64,000 nucleotides of DNA from Pseudomonas frederiksbergensis (GTDB lineage Bacteria > Pseudomonadota > Gammaproteobacteria > Pseudomonadales > Pseudomonadaceae). The number at the start of each line of letters is the position of its first letter. The stretch's first letter is position 1. The notes under the pieces are model-generated. The model did no database searches. It was given only the letters and a program-made list of their open reading frames with translations, and had not been told where the DNA came from. Positions 46,286 to 54,792 of the stretch are shown one piece after another. The stretch lies in contig NZ_CP142104.1 of assembly GCF_035751725.1 (NCBI RefSeq), positions 4,464,001 to 4,528,000 of the forward strand, read 5' to 3'. Position numbers and translations under genes: made by a program.

Positions 46286-46720
46286 TCAGGGCTGCAGGTC
46301 GAAAATCGCTGTCCCGGCCATCGGATCGAACGGCGCCGACCAATGCTCATGGACGATTTTCCACTGCCCAGCCGAACGCTTGTAGCAGGCCGTCACGCGC
46401 ATCCAGCAGGCCTGTTCCTCGCCTTTTTCGTTGGTGCCACCGCAATAGGCCAACCAATGGGCGAACGCAATGTCATCAGCCGCGCTGATCTGGACCTGGT
46501 GAAAATCGAACTTGTGCGGGCCCGGGCACATCTCCATGCAGGCCTCCCAGTGAGCCTGGTAGGCGACCTTGCCCTTGAATTGCAGGGCCTGGATGGCATC
46601 GAATGAAACAATGTCGTCGGCATACAGCGCCATGACCTTCTTCACGTCCTTGGCCATCACGGCTTGGCGATAAGTGTCGATCAGCGTCTGGATTTCGGTT
46701 TCGGCAGCTTGGGTATTCAT
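46286..46720 (-). CDS. SnoaL-like (NTF2-fold, YybH/DUF4440 type) protein
   Basis: 144 residues from the ATG at 46718-46720 with GGAG at the right distance. The NTF2-like pattern is clear: ETEIQTLIDTYRQAVMAKDVKKVMALYADDIVSFDA at the N-terminus, then CWMRVTACYKRSAGQWKIVHEHWSAPFDP in the last third. Such cone-shaped barrels often act as isomerases, hydrolases or binding proteins; substrate unknown. First gene of the leftward ECF42 set, directly after the palindromic TGTCGA promoter, so likely the main sigma target together with the DGPF gene. Confidence 0.85.
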   Translation of the reverse strand: MNTQAAETEIQTLIDTYRQAVMAKDVKKVMALYADDIVSFDAIQALQFKGKVAYQAHWEACMEMCPGPHKFDFHQVQISAADDIAFAHWLAYCGGTNEKGEEQACWMRVTACYKRSAGQWKIVHEHWSAPFDPMAGTAIFDLQP

Positions 46721-46756
46721 GGTGATTCTCCGCAGGTTTTTGTTAGAGACACCCTT

Positions 46757-46784
46757 TGTCGATTGGAGAAACGGCAAATCGACA
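46757..46784. promoter_or_regulatory. Self-complementary ECF42-type promoter between divergent genes
   Basis: On the plus strand TGTCGA (46757-46762), 17 bases, CGAC (46780-46783). On the minus strand TGTCGA (46784-46779), 17 bases, CGAC (46761-46758). Both match the ECF42 target pattern as I recall it (-35 TGTCGA, -10 CGA(T/C)). The outer arms TGTCGATT and AATCGACA are an exact inverted repeat, so one element can serve both the SnoaL-DGPF-sigma set and the GNAT-PPOX pair. Confidence 0.65.
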
Positions 46785-46861
46785 GCTAAACAAAAATAAT
46801 CCAAAGAAAAAATTTCGCTAGAATCCAAGGTCCATTCTGTCAGCAAACAACGGACGTTTTC

Positions 46862-47377
46862 GTGACCGCTCAGCTCGTACCTTATGAAGACCTGACCCCG
46901 CTGCAACGGCAACAGGTCGAATCCATCGAAATCCACCCCGAACAAATCAAATTCTCCGGCGACATCCACGGTGCGCTGCACACGTTGCTGTCCAAGCCCG
47001 GCCCAGGGGTCAAGGGTTTCGCGCTGTTGGCCGGCGAAGTGCCGGTGGCCTTCCTGCTGCTCAAGCGTCCGCCCGTGCTGCCGGCCTGGGCCGACGAGCA
47101 CAGCGCGACCCTGCACGCCTTGCAAGTCGACCATCGCGCCCAGGGCAAAGGCTACGGCAAGGCCTGCCTGCAAGCGCTACCCGCCGCGGCTCGCGCGGCG
47201 TGGCCGGAAATCAAGGGACTGGAGCTGTCGGTCGATGCGGACAACGACTCGGCCATTGGTCTTTATACCCGGCTGGGCTGGGTCGACAGCGGAGAAGCCT
47301 ACAAGGGCCGCATCGGTTATGAACGGCGGATGGGCTTGGTGTTCCAGCCAGACGAATCTGCCGCCGGGGAGGCCTGA
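46862..47377 (+). CDS. GNAT-family N-acetyltransferase
   Basis: 171 residues from a GTG at 46862. The acetyl-CoA-binding motif A is ALQVDHRAQGKGYGKACLQAL (~83-103, Q/R-x-x-G-x-G), followed by LELSVDADNDSAIGLYTRLGWVDSGE (~120-145), the standard motif B. The substrate cannot be inferred. It starts ~80 bp after the ECF42-like palindrome on the opposite side of the sigma-factor set, and is separated by only 3 bases from the next gene, so the two form an operon that may belong to the same sigma regulon. Confidence 0.85.
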   Translation: MTAQLVPYEDLTPLQRQQVESIEIHPEQIKFSGDIHGALHTLLSKPGPGVKGFALLAGEVPVAFLLLKRPPVLPAWADEHSATLHALQVDHRAQGKGYGKACLQALPAAARAAWPEIKGLELSVDADNDSAIGLYTRLGWVDSGEAYKGRIGYERRMGLVFQPDESAAGEA

Positions 47378-47380
47378 ACC

Positions 47381-47983
47381 ATGTTGACATCGATTGAACA
47401 ACTGGAAGCCATCTACGGCCAGCCCCATGAACGGGCAGTACGCAAACAGATCCCTTTTCTCAACGAGGATTACCAGGCGATGGTCCGGGCCTCGCCAATG
47501 GTGGTCATCGGCTCGGCAGGGCCGGATGGCCTGGACAGTTCGCCCCGTGGCGACGCACCGGGTTTCGTGCAGATCCTCGACGAACACACCTTGGCGCTCC
47601 CCGACCGCCCGGGCAATAACCGCATCGACACCCTACGCAACGTTCTTCATGACCCGCGGGTGTCGCTGCTGTTCATTATCCCCGGGATCGGCGAAACGTT
47701 GCGAGTCAACGGCAGCGCGCGCGTCAGCGCCGAACCCGAGCTGCTCGAGCGCTTCGCAGTCGATGGGAAGCTGCCTCGCACGGTATTGCTGGTCACGGTC
47801 GAAGCGGCATTTTTTCATTGTTCCAAGGCCATCGTGCGCTCGCAGCTGTGGAACCCGGAGCGCCACCTTGATCGCTCGACAGTCCCTAGCGCCGGAGCGA
47901 TCCACAAGCGTCTGGATGAGGGGTTCGATGCCGAGGCCTACGACCGCGAGACACCTGCCCGGGTGCAGGCCAGCCTATATTGA
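47381..47983 (+). CDS. Pyridoxamine 5'-phosphate oxidase-family FMN protein
   Basis: 200 residues from the ATG at 47381, three bases after the GNAT stop. It has the split-barrel flavin-binding fold: MVVIGSAGPDGLDSSPRGDAPGFVQILDEHTLALPDRPGNNRIDTLRNVLHDPRV-type text spans ~40-94, and FFHCSKAIVRSQLWNP (~145-160) is typical of the MSMEG_1061-like subgroup. These proteins are F420- or FMN-dependent oxidoreductases or flavin binders and not the vitamin B6 enzyme. Role unknown; the link to the ECF42 set suggests a stress function. Confidence 0.85.
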   Translation: MLTSIEQLEAIYGQPHERAVRKQIPFLNEDYQAMVRASPMVVIGSAGPDGLDSSPRGDAPGFVQILDEHTLALPDRPGNNRIDTLRNVLHDPRVSLLFIIPGIGETLRVNGSARVSAEPELLERFAVDGKLPRTVLLVTVEAAFFHCSKAIVRSQLWNPERHLDRSTVPSAGAIHKRLDEGFDAEAYDRETPARVQASLY

Positions 47984-48019
47984 ACAACCCTCTTCGCGCT
48001 CAAGGACCAATGGACCAAG

Positions 48020-48508
48020 TCACTTTGGCTTGAGGGGTATCCAGATTTCCAGGCTGCCTTCGCCGGTACGAGGGTTGAAATCTTCACTGTAGCGCTCGAA
48101 CTCCGGCTCATCAGCCGCCTGATGGCCGGATTGCGGCAGCCATTCCTTCCAGATGTACTGGAAGGTCTCCGGCAGGTTTTTCAGCGGCCCCTTGTGCTCG
48201 AACACTGCGTACGGCCCGGGCTGGACCTCGATCCAACGGTATTGTTCGGGCAGATCGTCGAGGCGGCTGATTTCCACGCCAGCGATGTATTCGAAGCCGC
48301 CCTTACCGTCCGGGTTGCAGCACACCCCGTAGGTTACTTCATCTTTTTGCCCCGGAACCTTGCCGAGCCAAGGCAGGAATTTTTCCCAGAGCTGCGGGAT
48401 GTCCTCGGCGGTGTCCTGGGTAAAACGCGCGCCGAAACCGGCGATGAGCTGAAAGCGTCCCTGCTCGAAGCGAGGCTCGGCTGCGTTAACGCGTTCTTGC
48501 GTTTCCAT
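48020..48508 (-). CDS. GyrI-like/AraC effector-binding domain protein
   Basis: 162 residues from the ATG at 48506-48508. A stand-alone GyrI-like domain without a DNA-binding part: RFQLIAGFGARFTQDTAEDIPQLWEKFLPWLG near 18-49, TYGVCCNPDGKGGFEYIAGVEIS, then a PGPYAVFEHKGPLKNLPETFQYIWKEWLPQSG block near 98-129, with a conserved Glu (FEHKG) and the final LEIWIPLK strand. Such proteins bind small cationic or aromatic molecules, and some hydrolyse cyclopropanoids. Converges on the PPOX gene with a 36-bp gap. Confidence 0.83.
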   Translation of the reverse strand: METQERVNAAEPRFEQGRFQLIAGFGARFTQDTAEDIPQLWEKFLPWLGKVPGQKDEVTYGVCCNPDGKGGFEYIAGVEISRLDDLPEQYRWIEVQPGPYAVFEHKGPLKNLPETFQYIWKEWLPQSGHQAADEPEFERYSEDFNPRTGEGSLEIWIPLKPK

Positions 48509-48587
48509 TGCTTCAACACTCCGGAAAATCTGAAGTCGGGCTTGGCAGTATAGAAGCCAAACCGTAATTGCCAGGCCGTTTCGCTTG

Positions 48588-49250
48588 TCAAAGTCCGGGC
48601 AAGCCGGCCGCGTTTACTTTTCCTACGAACTCGTTATAACCAGAAACAATCACATAGACCGCGAAATAACAGAAGATCGCCGCTGATGCCCAATAGGAAT
48701 AGCGCAGCAATTTATCGCCCAGCAATTTTCCACCCTGGGTCGCTGCCAGGCACAGCCCCGCACTCCACAGCAGGCCGGCGCTGAGGAATCCACCCAGGAA
48801 CAACGCCGAACTGAGCACCGTGCCACCACCTGAGCGGGCGATCAGCGTCCCGCCCACCGCGGCAAACCAGAGGATGGCGCTGGGCGATGACATGGCGAGG
48901 AAAATCCCGCGGAAAAATTCCTGGCGCGGCGAGTTGCCTCGAGTCTCGCCCGCCTCAGCCAGCACCGCGCTGTGATAGATCGCCGAATGAATCATCTTCG
49001 CGGCGAAATACAGGAGCAGCACCGAGCCGCCGATCCACAACACCCAACGCACCGCTTCGTATTGCAACAGAACGGTCATTCCGGCCAACGCCAGGATTGC
49101 GTAGACCAAGTCCCCCACGCAGGTGCCAAGGCCCAAGGCGAAGCCCTGGAAATAGCCCCGCTGCATCGCCAGGGTGATCATCGCGATGTTGGCCACGCCA
49201 ATGTCCAGGCACAGCGAAAGGCTCAGCAGGAAACCGCTGGAAAATTCCAT
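48588..49250 (-). CDS. LysE/RhtB-type amino-acid exporter family protein
   Basis: 220 residues, six membrane helices. The N-terminus [20 protein letters not shown] has the LysE-superfamily position of the PGP-type motif replaced by LDIGVAN, a known variation. [18 protein letters not shown] (~40-57) and [23 protein letters not shown] (~112-134) are the other conserved blocks. It should export an amino acid or a related small compound; specificity is unknown. Divergent from alaC, with a 207-bp gap that shows no obvious operator. Confidence 0.82.
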   Translation of the reverse strand: MEFSSGFLLSLSLCLDIGVANIAMITLAMQRGYFQGFALGLGTCVGDLVYAILALAGMTVLLQYEAVRWVLWIGGSVLLLYFAAKMIHSAIYHSAVLAEAGETRGNSPRQEFFRGIFLAMSSPSAILWFAAVGGTLIARSGGGTVLSSALFLGGFLSAGLLWSAGLCLAATQGGKLLGDKLLRYSYWASAAIFCYFAVYVIVSGYNEFVGKVNAAGLPGL

Positions 49251-49457
49251 TGTTCATTCCATCAGGATTGGGTATGCGTATTCAGCCGTCCGCAAGGTCG
49301 TTCGGTGGCCCTGCAGCCAGGGCGACAGTGTCGTCGAAAAATGTTCGGCGCGGCTACTGGACAATTTGATATCAGGCCGATTATCTTGCGCCGCAGGCCA
49401 CCGCAGTGGCCAACGTCGCTCGGACGGTTCCGGGCGCTCACGTATTTCGAGGCAACA

Positions 49458-50675
49458 ATGGCCGAACAAGGTTCGCCGCGCCGCTTTGCGCGCATCGATC
49501 GACTCCCCCCGTACGTATTCAATATCACTGCCGAGCTGAAGATGGCTGCGCGTCGGCGCGGCGAAGACATCATCGACTTGAGCATGGGTAACCCAGACGG
49601 CGCCACGCCTCCACACATCGTGGAAAAACTGGTCACTGTCGCCCAGCGTGAAGACACCCACGGCTATTCCACGTCCAAAGGCATCCCGCGCCTGCGCCGC
49701 GCCATTTCGCGCTGGTACAAAGACCGCTATGAAGTGGACATCGACCCGGAAAGCGAAGCCATCGTCACCATCGGTTCCAAGGAAGGCCTGGCGCACCTGA
49801 TGCTGGCCACCCTGGACCAGGGCGACACGGTGCTGGTCCCCAACCCCAGCTACCCGATCCACATCTACGGCGCGGTGATTGCCGGCGCCCAGGTGCGTTC
49901 GGTGCCGCTGGTGCCTGGCGTGGATTTCTTCGACGAACTGGAGCGGGCCATTCGCGGCTCGATCCCCAAGCCGAAGATGATGATCCTGGGCTTTCCGTCC
50001 AACCCCACCGCCCAGTGCGTGGAGCTGGACTTCTTCGAACGGGTCATCGCCCTGGCCAAGCAGTACGATGTCCTGGTGATCCACGACCTGGCCTACGCCG
50101 ACATCGTCTATGACGGCTGGAAAGCCCCGTCGATCATGCAAGTGCCGGGAGCAAAAGACATCGCGGTGGAGTTCTTCACCCTGTCCAAGAGCTACAACAT
50201 GGCCGGCTGGCGCATCGGCTTCATGGTCGGCAATCCGGAACTGGTCAACGCCCTGGCGCGGATCAAGAGCTACCACGACTACGGCACTTTCACTCCGTTG
50301 CAAGTGGCCGCCATCGCCGCCCTCGAAGGCGACCAGCAATGCGTGCGCGATATCGCCGAGCAGTACCGCCAACGCCGCAATGTATTGGTCAAGGGCCTGC
50401 ATGAGCTGGGCTGGATGGTGGAAAACCCGAAGGCGTCGATGTACGTCTGGGCGAAGATTCCCGAAGCCTATGCGCACATGGGTTCATTGGAATTTGCCAA
50501 GAAGCTGCTGGCCGAGGCCAAGGTCTGCGTCTCGCCGGGGGTGGGGTTCGGGGAATACGGGGATGATCACGTGCGCTTCGCACTGATCGAGAACCAGGAC
50601 CGGATTCGCCAGGCGGTGCGGGGAATCCGAGGGATGTTCCGGGCGGATGGGTTGGTAAGCAAACCTGGCGCCTGA
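49458..50675 (+). CDS. alaC: Alanine transaminase AlaC (class I aminotransferase)
   Basis: 405 residues from the ATG at 49458, with CGAGG at a good distance; longer in-frame starts run through non-coding sequence. It makes alanine from pyruvate and glutamate with pyridoxal phosphate. The PLP lysine is Lys244 in [16 protein letters not shown]; other marks are [14 protein letters not shown] (~38-51), [37 protein letters not shown] with the PLP-binding Asp and Tyr, and the C-terminal Arg in VRFALIEN. The sequence matches the AlaC/YfdZ group and not aspartate aminotransferases. Confidence 0.9.
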   Translation: MAEQGSPRRFARIDRLPPYVFNITAELKMAARRRGEDIIDLSMGNPDGATPPHIVEKLVTVAQREDTHGYSTSKGIPRLRRAISRWYKDRYEVDIDPESEAIVTIGSKEGLAHLMLATLDQGDTVLVPNPSYPIHIYGAVIAGAQVRSVPLVPGVDFFDELERAIRGSIPKPKMMILGFPSNPTAQCVELDFFERVIALAKQYDVLVIHDLAYADIVYDGWKAPSIMQVPGAKDIAVEFFTLSKSYNMAGWRIGFMVGNPELVNALARIKSYHDYGTFTPLQVAAIAALEGDQQCVRDIAEQYRQRRNVLVKGLHELGWMVENPKASMYVWAKIPEAYAHMGSLEFAKKLLAEAKVCVSPGVGFGEYGDDHVRFALIENQDRIRQAVRGIRGMFRADGLVSKPGA

Positions 50676-50688
50676 CACAAGACCCAAT

Positions 50689-50777
50689 GTGGGAGCGGGC
50701 TTGCTCGCGAAGGCAGACTGACAGTCAACAAACAGGTTGAGTGTTAAATCGTCTTCGCGAGCAAGCCCGCTCCCACA
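50689..50777. repeat. BIME-like pair of inverted REPs between convergent alaC and gntP
   Basis: TGTGGGAGCGGGCTTGCTCG (50689-50713 in full) and its reverse complement (50753-50777) are perfect inverted copies 39 bases apart, filling the 120-bp gap between the two converging genes. Confidence 0.9.
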
Positions 50778-50795
50778 GTTATTTTGCAGTGGTTG

Positions 50796-52148
50796 TCAGA
50801 TCACCAACGACAGCAGCAAGATAAAGATCAAGCCCACCACCGACAGGATGGTTTCCATCGCGGTCCAGGTCTTGAACGTTTCGGCCACGGTCATGTTGAA
50901 GTACTGCTTGACCAGCCAGAAGCCTGCATCGTTTACGTGGGACAGGATCAACGAACCGGCACCGGTCGCCAGTACCAGCAGCTCACGGTTCACGCCTGGC
51001 ATCATCCCAACGACAGGCACCACGATCCCGGCACCGGTGATGGTCGCCACGGTCGCCGAGCCTGTGGCGATGCGGATCACCGCAGCCACCAGCCACGCCA
51101 ACAGGATCGGCGAAATCTGCGCGCTCACCGCCATGTGGCCGATCACATCGCCCACGCCGCTGGTCACCAGCATCTGCTTGAAGCCACCGCCAGCGCCGAT
51201 GATCAGGATGATCGCGGCGGTCGGTGCAAGGCTGGCGTCCAGCCATTTGAGCATTTGGTTGGAACCGATGCCCTGCTTGTAGCCAAAGGTGTACAGCGAC
51301 AGCAGCAATGCCAGCAACAGTGCCGAGATCGGGTGGCCGATCATGTCCATCCAGACGCGGAACAGGTTGCCGTCCGGCAGCGCCACGTCAGCGAACGTCT
51401 TGAGCAGCATCAGGAATACCGGCGACAGCACGGTGATCAAGGTGATGCTGAAGCTAGGCAGCTCGGCGGAGTTCGTCTCGCGAGCCAGTTGGTCCACCAG
51501 TTCCTGGTTCGGATGGCCGGGGATGTGCTTGGCAATGAACGTACCGAAGATCGGGCCGGCGATGATGGCAGTCGGCAGCGCGACGATCAGGCCATAGAGA
51601 ATGGTCTTGCCGATGTCGGCGCCAAAGATGCCGATCGCCAGCAGCGGACCCGGGTGCGGCGGCACCAGGCCATGGACTGCGGAAAGACCCGCCAGCAACG
51701 GGATACCAATCTTGATGATCGAAACGCCGGTACGGCGCGCCACGATGAACACCAGCGGGATCAGCAGCACGAAGCCGATCTCGAAGAACAGCGGGATGCC
51801 CACCAGGAACGCAGCGAACATCATCGCCCACTGCACCTTATCCTTGCCGAAGGCACGGATCAGGGTCTGGGCGATCTGGTCGGCCCCGCCCGACTCGGCC
51901 ATCATTTTGCCGAGCATCGTGCCCAGCGCCAGGATGATGCCGACAAAGCCCAGCACGCCACCGAAGCCGTCCTGGAACGCCTTGATGATGGTGCCGGTCG
52001 GCATGCCCGACGTCAGGCCGAGGAACGCGGCGGCGATGGTCAGCGCAATGAACGGGTGGAATTTGAACTTGGTGATGAGGACGATGAGTCCGATCACCGT
52101 GACCACTGCATCAAGCAGTAGGAACGTCTCGTGGGACATGCCGAACAT
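50796..52148 (-). CDS. gntP: Gluconate permease (GntP family)
   Basis: 450 residues, 12-14 membrane helices. It is a GntP-type gluconate:H+ symporter of the inner membrane. Recognisable blocks are FHPFIALTIAAAFLGLTSGMP near 30-50, GDFGGVLGFVGIILALGTMLGKMM-like text (~60-83), HGLVPPHPGPLLAIGIFGAD near 158-177, and IIGAGGGFKQMLVTSGVGD near 316-334. Start at 52148 with AGGAG upstream; an internal ATG three codons later is possible. A GntR operator lies 60 bp upstream. It follows gntK on the same strand. Confidence 0.93.
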   Translation of the reverse strand: MFGMSHETFLLLDAVVTVIGLIVLITKFKFHPFIALTIAAAFLGLTSGMPTGTIIKAFQDGFGGVLGFVGIILALGTMLGKMMAESGGADQIAQTLIRAFGKDKVQWAMMFAAFLVGIPLFFEIGFVLLIPLVFIVARRTGVSIIKIGIPLLAGLSAVHGLVPPHPGPLLAIGIFGADIGKTILYGLIVALPTAIIAGPIFGTFIAKHIPGHPNQELVDQLARETNSAELPSFSITLITVLSPVFLMLLKTFADVALPDGNLFRVWMDMIGHPISALLLALLLSLYTFGYKQGIGSNQMLKWLDASLAPTAAIILIIGAGGGFKQMLVTSGVGDVIGHMAVSAQISPILLAWLVAAVIRIATGSATVATITGAGIVVPVVGMMPGVNRELLVLATGAGSLILSHVNDAGFWLVKQYFNMTVAETFKTWTAMETILSVVGLIFILLLSLVI

Positions 52149-52207
52149 GGGAGGTGTCTCCTGATTTGTTGTTGTTATTGAAGCAGTTATTTATGGGCCG
52201 TCGGGAC

Positions 52208-52221
52208 AGCGCTATCTTTCT
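52208..52221 (-). promoter_or_regulatory. GntR operator upstream of gntP
   Basis: Minus-strand AGAAAGATAGCGCT. The P. aeruginosa GntR operator as I recall is AC-N-AAG-N-TAGCGCT; this copy keeps AAG-N-TAGCGCT and differs only in the first two bases (AG). Confidence 0.7.
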
Positions 52222-52240
52222 GACGCGATTTTTATGAAAC

Positions 52241-52774
52241 TCAACTGGCGAGCTTCAAACCGTGGGCCAACCACCAGACGTAAGCCTGGCGGGCCAGCTC
52301 GTCGATGCTGTGGCTGGACGCGTCCAGAGCCAGGGTCAGGGGCTCGCCGACAGGGGATTCAAGGGTGGCAAACTGGCTGTCGATCAAGGTCGACGGCATG
52401 AAATGGCCGGGACGGTGGGAAACACGGTCGGCGGCCACTTCGGGGGTCAATTCAAGGAATACGAAACCCAGGCCCGGCAAGGCACTGCGCAGACGCTCGC
52501 GATAGCTGTGCTTGAGGGCCGAGCAGGTCAGCACCGGGCGTGCACCCGTCGCGTCGACACGGCGCAACTCGTCGCACAGGCTGTCGAGCCAGCCGGCACG
52601 GTCATCGTCATTCAGGGGAATACCGGCGCTCATCTTCTTGATGTTGGCCGCAGGGTGAAACGTGTCGCCTTCAATGGCGGTGGCGCCGCTCAATTGGCAC
52701 AGGGCCTGGCTGACGCAGGTTTTGCCGCAACCGGCAACGCCCATGATGACCAGGGCGGTGATTGGATTATTCAT
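52241..52774 (-). CDS. gntK: Gluconokinase
   Basis: 177 residues. P-loop GVAGCGKT at 12-19, EGDTFHPAANIKKMSAGIPLNDDDRAGWL around 35-63 (gluconate/ATP site of GntK), and CSALKHSYRERLR near 84-96. It phosphorylates gluconate to 6-phosphogluconate, which enters the Entner-Doudoroff pathway. It is the first gene before gntP and has its own GntR operator 22 bp upstream of its start. Confidence 0.94.
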   Translation of the reverse strand: MNNPITALVIMGVAGCGKTCVSQALCQLSGATAIEGDTFHPAANIKKMSAGIPLNDDDRAGWLDSLCDELRRVDATGARPVLTCSALKHSYRERLRSALPGLGFVFLELTPEVAADRVSHRPGHFMPSTLIDSQFATLESPVGEPLTLALDASSHSIDELARQAYVWWLAHGLKLAS

Positions 52775-52795
52775 GTAACACCTCAGCGCGCAGAC

Positions 52796-52809
52796 AGCGC
52801 TACCTTTGC
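52796..52809 (-). promoter_or_regulatory. GntR operator upstream of gntK
   Basis: Minus-strand GCAAAGGTAGCGCT; keeps AAG-N-TAGCGCT and differs from the consensus only in its first two bases. It lies 22-35 bp before the gntK start. Confidence 0.7.
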
Positions 52810-52946
52810 CAGTTATGACACCGCAGCAAAAGCAGAAGTTGCCGACGCCTTCTTGTCATTTTTGTGGTTGCAGCATGTTCGTCCACGACACCAACGGTTG
52901 GAGGATCAGGCAACCCCCGTTCATGCATTTGCAGGCGCGTCGAGAC

Positions 52947-52960
52947 AGCGCTACCTTAGT
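52947..52960 (-). promoter_or_regulatory. GntR operator upstream of gntR
   Basis: Minus-strand ACTAAGGTAGCGCT, an exact match to AC-N-AAG-N-TAGCGCT, located 31 bp before the gntR ATG on the opposite side from gntK. Confidence 0.78.
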
Positions 52961-52990
52961 GCCTTGATTTTTGTTTGGCAAGCCGCCCTG

Positions 52991-54022
52991 ATGACCGTCC
53001 CTAAAAACGATAAGAATACACGCACCACCGGTCGCCCCACGCTCAATGAAGTCGCACGCCTGGCCGGTGTCAGCCCCATCACCGCCTCTCGGGCCCTGCG
53101 CGGCGTCAGCACCGTGGCCGTTGAATTGGTGGAAAAAGTCCGCCAGGCCGCCGTGGAGCTCAACTATGTCGTCAACCCCGCCGCCCGCGCCCTCGCCTCG
53201 GCCCAGAGCCATTCGGTGGTGGTGCTGGTGCCGTCGTTGTCCAACCTGTTGTTCATCGACACCCTGGAAGCCATCCATCGGGTCCTGCGGCCCAAGGGCT
53301 TCGAAGTGGTGATCGGCAACTACCACTACTCACGGGATGAAGAAGAAAACCTGCTGCGCAACTACATGGCCTACCAGCCCCGTGGCTTGTTGCTGACCGG
53401 ATTCGACCGTACCGAAAGCGCCCGGCGCATGATCGAGGCCAGCAACATTCCATGCGTGTACATGATGGAACTGGACCCTGGCGCCGGCCTCAACTGCGTG
53501 GGATTTTCCCAGCTCAAGGCCGGCGAGACCGCCGCCGAGCACTTGGTTTCCCGAGGTCGCAAGCGCCTGGCCTACATCGGCGCGCAACTGGACCAACGTA
53601 CGTTGCTGCGCGGCGAAGGTTTTCGTCGCGCGCTGCAGAAGGCCGGGCTTTACGATCCTGATCTGGAAGTGCTTACCCCTCGCCCGTCATCGGTGGGTCT
53701 GGGCGGCGAGTTATTCCTGCAACTGCTGGCCAGCCATCCGGACGTCGACGCCATCTTCTTCGGCAACGATGACCTGGCGCACGGTGCCCTGCTCGAAGCG
53801 TTGCGCAATGGCATCAAGGTCCCCGAGCAGGTTTCGATCCTGGGCTTCAACGACCTGCCCGCCTCGGCTCACATGGTCCCGCGCTTGAGCAGCATCAGCA
53901 CCCCGCGGGAAGCCATTGGCCGCCGCGCCGCCGAGCAGATGCTCACGTTGATGGCTGGTAATCGCATTGCCCAGCCGGTCGTGGACCTGGGTTTCGAACT
54001 CAAGGTTCGCGAAAGTACCTGA
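52991..54022 (+). CDS. gntR: LacI-family gluconate repressor GntR
   Basis: 343 residues from the ATG at 52991. The N-terminal LacI helix-turn-helix is RPTLNEVARLAGVSPITASRALRG (~17-40), followed by the hinge helix NPAARALASAQ, then the periplasmic-binding-protein fold for the sugar-acid ligand (HSVVVLVPSLSNLLF, DAIFFGNDDLAHGALLEA near 250). Gluconate or 6-phosphogluconate releases it from DNA. It is divergent from gntK-gntP, and exact or near-exact operators stand before each of the three genes. A longer upstream reading frame lies opposite gntK and is rejected. Confidence 0.92.
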   Translation: MTVPKNDKNTRTTGRPTLNEVARLAGVSPITASRALRGVSTVAVELVEKVRQAAVELNYVVNPAARALASAQSHSVVVLVPSLSNLLFIDTLEAIHRVLRPKGFEVVIGNYHYSRDEEENLLRNYMAYQPRGLLLTGFDRTESARRMIEASNIPCVYMMELDPGAGLNCVGFSQLKAGETAAEHLVSRGRKRLAYIGAQLDQRTLLRGEGFRRALQKAGLYDPDLEVLTPRPSSVGLGGELFLQLLASHPDVDAIFFGNDDLAHGALLEALRNGIKVPEQVSILGFNDLPASAHMVPRLSSISTPREAIGRRAAEQMLTLMAGNRIAQPVVDLGFELKVREST

Positions 54023-54181
54023 GGCTCGGCACGATGCGGTCGATCCCTGCCGACGAACGGCAAGGATTGGCCGCCTCCGCTGCAAGCAACTTTCCCGCAG
54101 CCCTTGAAATACGGGCCCCTGCGGCGATGGCACGGGAAATGCTCCTGCCCATCGCTCAGCCATTACCCACAGGTACACATC

Positions 54182-54706
54182 ATGTTGGTCAGTGCCAAAC
54201 AGCAAGCGATGATCATGCCGATCAAGCGGTCGGAAAGGGACCCTGCCGCCGAAGCCGCCAGCGGCCTTCAGAGCGCCGCGCTACAAGCGCTGCGCGATAA
54301 CCTCCATGGCGCCCAGGTCCAGGAGTCCGCGACGGAACAAGCCACACAACAGGTCAACGCAGCTACCGCCATCAGCGACAACGTCGACGAAGCCTTCGCC
54401 AAGACCCGTGTGCAACTGCAGACGGTTGGCTCTTCAGCCCCTGAAGACATCAGCTCTGCCATGGCGCAGTTCAAGGACTACATGAGCAAGACGCCGGAAG
54501 AGCGCCTGCGCGACAGCATCCTCGAAGAGATGGGCATTACCGAAGAGGAATACGAGGCGATGCCGCCCGAGAAGCAGCTGGCGGTCGGCGAGGAAATTGC
54601 CCAGCGCATGCAGGACAAGGCGGCAATGGCACAGGTTGAAAAAGCCCAGGAAAGCCGGTCGGATGAGAAAAACCCGGCCACGGACATGTTCCTCGCCTCG
54701 CTGTGA
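54182..54706 (+). CDS. Conserved hypothetical Pseudomonas protein
   Basis: 174 residues from the ATG at 54182 (MLVSAKQQAMIMPIKRSERDP). The N-terminus is hydrophobic only briefly and has no signal peptide. The body is Ala/Gln/Glu-rich and helical (ALRDNLHGAQVQESATEQATQQ; MAQFKDYMSKTPEERLRDSI), with the block LRDSILEEMGITEEEYEAMPPEKQLAVGEEIAQRM near 122-156 resembling short regulatory or phage-like domains, but I do not recognise a family. Lies 160 bp after gntR with a strong hairpin at its end. Confidence 0.75.
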   Translation: MLVSAKQQAMIMPIKRSERDPAAEAASGLQSAALQALRDNLHGAQVQESATEQATQQVNAATAISDNVDEAFAKTRVQLQTVGSSAPEDISSAMAQFKDYMSKTPEERLRDSILEEMGITEEEYEAMPPEKQLAVGEEIAQRMQDKAAMAQVEKAQESRSDEKNPATDMFLASL

Positions 54707-54719
54707 ATCCGTCAGACAA

Positions 54720-54748
54720 GCGCCGGGAGTCTCCCGGCGCATTGTTTG
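54720..54748 (+). terminator. Terminator after the 174-residue protein gene
   Basis: GCGCCGGGA, GTC, TCCCGGCGC, then ATTGTTT. The stem is perfect and very GC-rich, and the T tract is interrupted. It lies 14 bases after the stop. Confidence 0.7.
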
Positions 54749-54792
54749 CTCCCTTACAATCCCCCGCTTTCATTCCCCACCGCACCTGCGCC

